Positions 61,018-64,000 of a stretch of DNA of 64,000 nucleotides are shown in pieces; the stretch's first letter is position 1; each line of letters opens with the position of its first letter. The DNA is from an uncultured Bacteroidales bacterium (GTDB taxonomy: Bacteria; Bacteroidota; Bacteroidia; Bacteroidales; UBA932): contig CALUPB010000010.1 of the NCBI GenBank assembly GCA_944322585.1, positions 1 through 64,000 of the forward strand, in the 5' to 3' direction. A program made the translations under genes and the position numbers. Below the pieces are notes generated by a model. The model was not told the origin of the DNA, did not search any database, and worked only from the letters and a program-made list of their open reading frames with translations.

Positions 61018-61977
61018 CTACAGCTCCCACGCGAGAGCGGAAGCGCCGAGGATGGCGGCATCCGACTCCTTGAGCTGGGAGAAGACAATCTTGATCTTGC
61101 CTTTCCAGAGATTGAGAAGGTTCTCGTTCATGGACTCCTCGATAGGACCTACAAGGAATTCCTTGGCCCTGGCAAGACCGCCGAAGAGGACTATCGCCTC
61201 AGGAGCGCTGAAAGCCACGAAATCCGCAAACGACCGTCCGAGCATCTTACCGGTGAACTCGAAAATCTTCAAGGCAAGTTTGTCCCCCTCCTTGGCTGCC
61301 TCATAGATATCCTTGGAAGTGATATTGTCGAGACTGCGCAGGGATGAAGGCTCATCGGTAAGCTGAAGCCATTCGCGGGCCGTACGGGCAACACCTATGG
61401 CGGAGCAATAAGCCTCAAGGCAGCCTGTCTTGCCGCAATTGCAGATACGGCCGTTATTGCGCACTGCGCATGTATGCCCCAGTTCTCCGGCAAACCCGTC
61501 ATGGCCGTAGACAATCTCGCCGTTGACCACGATACCGCTGCCGACACCGGTGCCGAGGGTAATCATTATGAAATTCTTCATACCGCGGGCAGCACCGTAT
61601 GTCATCTCGCCTACCGCAGCCGCATTTGCATCATTGGTAAGGGCGACCGGGAGTCCGCCGATCCGCGATGAAAGGAGCTTGGCGAACGGGATCGTACCCT
61701 TGTGTCCCCACGCGATGTTAGGAGCGTCGGCAATCGAGCCCGTATAGTAGTTTCCGTTCGGAGCACCGACTCCGATGCCTCTGATATTGCCTTCGGCACC
61801 GGCTTCCTTGATTATTTTCTTGAGGGCCTCGGCAAGCTCGTCTATATACGGCTCCACCGTATCATAAGTGTCGGTCCTGATTACTGTCTGGGCCAGCACA
61901 GTTCCCCTTGCGTCCACGACACCGAGTTTGGTGGTCTGACCGCCCACATCTATTCCTACAACAAGTTGTGTATCCAT
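61018..61977 (-). CDS. ROK-family glucokinase
   Basis: A 319-residue sugar kinase. The ATP loop is VGIDVGGQTTKLGVVD, the sugar-binding/catalytic segment is LTNDANAAAVGE, and the ROK zinc motif is HTCAVRNNGRICNCGKTGCL E, with the CxCGxxGC cysteines intact. It is most likely a glucokinase acting on imported glucose, because it lies 108 bp downstream of a major-facilitator sugar permease on the same strand. It could act on related hexoses such as mannose or N-acetylglucosamine. Confidence 0.9.
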   Translation of the reverse strand: MDTQLVVGIDVGGQTTKLGVVDARGTVLAQTVIRTDTYDTVEPYIDELAEALKKIIKEAGAEGNIRGIGVGAPNGNYYTGSIADAPNIAWGHKGTIPFAKLLSSRIGGLPVALTNDANAAAVGEMTYGAARGMKNFIMITLGTGVGSGIVVNGEIVYGHDGFAGELGHTCAVRNNGRICNCGKTGCLEAYCSAIGVARTAREWLQLTDEPSSLRSLDNITSKDIYEAAKEGDKLALKIFEFTGKMLGRSFADFVAFSAPEAIVLFGGLARAKEFLVGPIEESMNENLLNLWKGKIKIVFSQLKESDAAILGASALAWEL

Positions 61978-62085
61978 ATCAATATTGTTTTAATATGAGG
62001 GGACTGAAAGACAATGTACTGTCGTACACAAGGATTTTCGGATCAAGTATACCGCAGAAGTACCTTTTCAGCCACCATCTACTGA

Positions 62086-63552
62086 TTATTTCTCCACTTT
62101 TGTAACCTTGGAGCCGAAGAGGGCGAACCAGAGAAGATATACAAGGGCGATAATGAGCACCCAATAGCTGTTGATATAGTTGAATGCGTCAGCCACGGCA
62201 CCCTGGATGACAGGAAGTACTCCTCCGCCGCAGACCATCACCATGAAGAGGCCGGACGCGATCGAAGTGTATTTGCCGAGCCCCTCGACTGCAAGGTTGA
62301 AAATGGATCCCCACATCACCGACGTGCAGAGACCGCAGAGCACGAAGAATACCACTCCGAGAGGAATGTCAGCCAACCCGAATGACAAATCCGCATTGAT
62401 TGCCGGGAATTTGACATAAGTCATCGGAAGGAACATTCCAAGAAGCAGAAATACTATTGCAAGAGAACTTACGAATGTCATCATGGCCTTGCTGGATACC
62501 TTACCACCTATGACACCGCCGATAAGACGGCCGCAAAGCATCAGGAACCAATATATTGCGACAATAGTACCTGCTATGGCCGCACTTATACCAAGCCCCG
62601 GAGTAATCTCCTGATTAACGACCTTCTGCGCTTTCTCATAGTCATCTTCATCTATGACAGCGGATACGTATTCCTCATTGTCCTTGTTCTGCTCGTCAAG
62701 TGCCTTCAAACCTGCGAGATACTCAGGATCCGACTGCTGCTTCTGATATTCATTGACCAATGCGACAGCCCCTTCCTCCGTCTGGGTTGTCATGTAAAGG
62801 TTGGCGATATTAGGAATACCCACCTCAATACCGACATAAAGGAAAATGGCAATGACACCGAACACAAGATTTTTATGGGAAAGGGCGCCCTTTATGCTTG
62901 CCATTGTACCCTCTTCCTGTTTCCCCGCAGCGGCGGCAGCCTTTGCAGCTTCGAGCTCAGGCTCAGGAATCCTTGAAAAGGCGATGATGATGAATGCCAG
63001 GGCGAAGATACCCATTGCAATGAAGAGGGCCGGATTGGCATCGGAGATTGCAGTCTCCGCTGTAACTTCCCCTATAAGGTATCCGACAAAAACAGGAACT
63101 ATAGTCGCAGATAACGAGTTGAGCGAACCTCCGAACTGTATCAGCTGGTTGCCTCTTTTACCACCTCCTCCGAGTGTATTGAGCATCGGATTGACTACCG
63201 TGTTAAGCATACACATCGAGAAACCTGACACAAATGCTCCCGTCAGATAGACAGGAAAACTTTCAGCAACACCTGACAGCCAGGAAATACCGACCCCTAT
63301 GAAGCCGACAGCCACAGCAGCGAGGGAAGTCACCTTGTAACCGTACTTCTTGAGGATGAAACCTGCCGGAAGTCCCATGAACGCATAGGCGATGAAGTTG
63401 GCGAGATTTCCGAGCTGAGACATTGCATTGGAAGCATCAAACTGCTCTTTGACGATGATACCCATCGGGTTCTGAAGTCCTGTCACGAACGAGATCATTG
63501 CAAAAAGGAAGAACATGATCGCAATCGCAAGGACATTTCCTTTCTTGTTCAT
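62086..63552 (-). CDS. Major facilitator sugar permease with long internal insertion
   Basis: A 488-residue transporter with about 12 membrane helices of the FucP/glucose-galactose permease type. Visible features are VTGLQNPMGIIVKEQFDASN, GLPAGFILKKYGYK and VVNPMLNTLGGGGKRGNQLI QFGGSLNSL. Between helices 7 and 8 there is a soluble, acidic and Gln-rich insertion of about 60 residues (from QTEEGAVALVNEYQKQQSDP to VVNQEITPG), which is atypical. It should import a hexose with protons or sodium, feeding the ROK kinase downstream. The upstream 217 bp to the next gene carry a weak TAACTTTA -7-like box at 63603-63610 on this strand. Confidence 0.88.
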   Translation of the reverse strand: MNKKGNVLAIAIMFFLFAMISFVTGLQNPMGIIVKEQFDASNAMSQLGNLANFIAYAFMGLPAGFILKKYGYKVTSLAAVAVGFIGVGISWLSGVAESFPVYLTGAFVSGFSMCMLNTVVNPMLNTLGGGGKRGNQLIQFGGSLNSLSATIVPVFVGYLIGEVTAETAISDANPALFIAMGIFALAFIIIAFSRIPEPELEAAKAAAAAGKQEEGTMASIKGALSHKNLVFGVIAIFLYVGIEVGIPNIANLYMTTQTEEGAVALVNEYQKQQSDPEYLAGLKALDEQNKDNEEYVSAVIDEDDYEKAQKVVNQEITPGLGISAAIAGTIVAIYWFLMLCGRLIGGVIGGKVSSKAMMTFVSSLAIVFLLLGMFLPMTYVKFPAINADLSFGLADIPLGVVFFVLCGLCTSVMWGSIFNLAVEGLGKYTSIASGLFMVMVCGGGVLPVIQGAVADAFNYINSYWVLIIALVYLLWFALFGSKVTKVEK

Positions 63553-63769
63553 TTTTTTTGAGGTTTTATTGTTATTAATTACAATTAATTTGCAAAATCG
63601 CGTAAAGTTAGCAATTTTTGTACAGTGTGGAAAATATTATTCGCAAAAACCGAAAAATTAATTCCATACGGATACCGGAATATTCCATGCAACCTCACGC
63701 TCAGGAGAATTCCCCGTGCAACGTTTCCCGGCGTTCCGCATCTTTTAATGCGATTTAATTACACATGAA

Positions 63770-64000
63770 ATGAAAAGGATATTTATTCTGGCCATTGCTT
63801 CCGTGCTGGCAACAGGCATCCAGGGATGCAGCAAGATAAAGGTGGAACTGGCCGGATTTACAAAAAGCACGACCATCCCCGCAACGGATTTCCGGGGAAT
63901 TGAAGTCCACAACGGGATTGAGGTGGAATTTACCGACGAATGCAGTGAAATATATGTGGAAACCGACGCCAATGTCCTTCCGTACATGGAAGTCTATGAA
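63770..64000 (+). CDS. DUF2807-like (head GIN) lipoprotein, 3' end outside window
   Basis: An ATG at 63770 opens a plus-strand frame that runs 77 codons to the edge with no stop. It has a signal peptide with lipobox GIQGC (Cys20), then FRGIEVHNGIEVEFTDECSE, the start of the DUF2807 'head GIN' beta-helix domain found in many Bacteroidota lipoproteins. The domain usually spans about 180 residues, so most is missing. It is probably surface or periplasmic; the function is not established. Confidence 0.75.
   Translation, partial: MKRIFILAIASVLATGIQGCSKIKVELAGFTKSTTIPATDFRGIEVHNGIEVEFTDECSEIYVETDANVLPYMEVYE

Overview
The window looks like chromosomal DNA from a member of the Bacteroidales with moderate GC; the family cannot be settled from sequence alone. 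Supporting signs are a SusC/SusD pair, several lipoproteins with a cysteine lipobox, promoters of the Bacteroidota type (TAnnTTTG -7 box), ileS-dksA-lspA gene order, and a glycogen synthase-phosphorylase fusion. I see no rRNA operon, CRISPR array or intact insertion sequence.

Layout. 1-3600 is a decayed accessory segment: an edge-truncated AlbA/Schlafen-type ATP-binding protein, the C-terminal tail of a tyrosine recombinase, a frameshifted DUF1016/PDDEXK nuclease, an acetyltransferase and a HAD phosphatase. It ends in direct and inverted repeats beside a tRNA-Ser(UGA). 3882-9815 is housekeeping: lspA, dksA-like and ileS on the minus strand, divergent from cvpA and tsaB. 9827-32873 is an L-rhamnose utilisation locus. 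A minus-strand operon rhaB-rhaA-rhaT-rhaD-GH78 imports and degrades rhamnose. A divergent AraC-type regulator is interrupted by a frameshift in a C7 tract. A susC-susD pair faces a plus-strand operon of a small lipoprotein, two tandem clan-A-like hydrolases, a GH106-like protein, a GH106 rhamnosidase and a glycosidase remnant. Together these should release rhamnose at the cell surface and in the periplasm, and convert it to L-lactaldehyde and DHAP.

32904-36201 carries greA, a HIT protein, a cysteine-free thioredoxin-fold lipoprotein, a 51-residue small gene and ribF. 36192-47130 is a glycogen/alpha-glucan operon: glgB, debranching enzyme, GT4, GH57 with a histone H1-like tail, and the GT3-GT35 fusion. 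47246-50449 holds ysxC, prs, a small Cys-rich membrane protein and der.

50679-60849 is the most unusual part. A single-direction cluster encodes a double-FHA transmembrane trypsin-like protease, a zinc-ribbon FHA protein, a membrane PP2C phosphatase with a large ectodomain, a soluble Ser/Thr kinase with a C-terminal FHA domain, a transmembrane Ser/Thr kinase whose ectodomain has about 21 YD-like repeats, and a secreted protein. It has the parts of a complete phospho-Thr signalling circuit, with no secretion system or known target next to it. 61018-63552 is a glucokinase/sugar permease pair, and the window ends inside a DUF2807-like lipoprotein gene.
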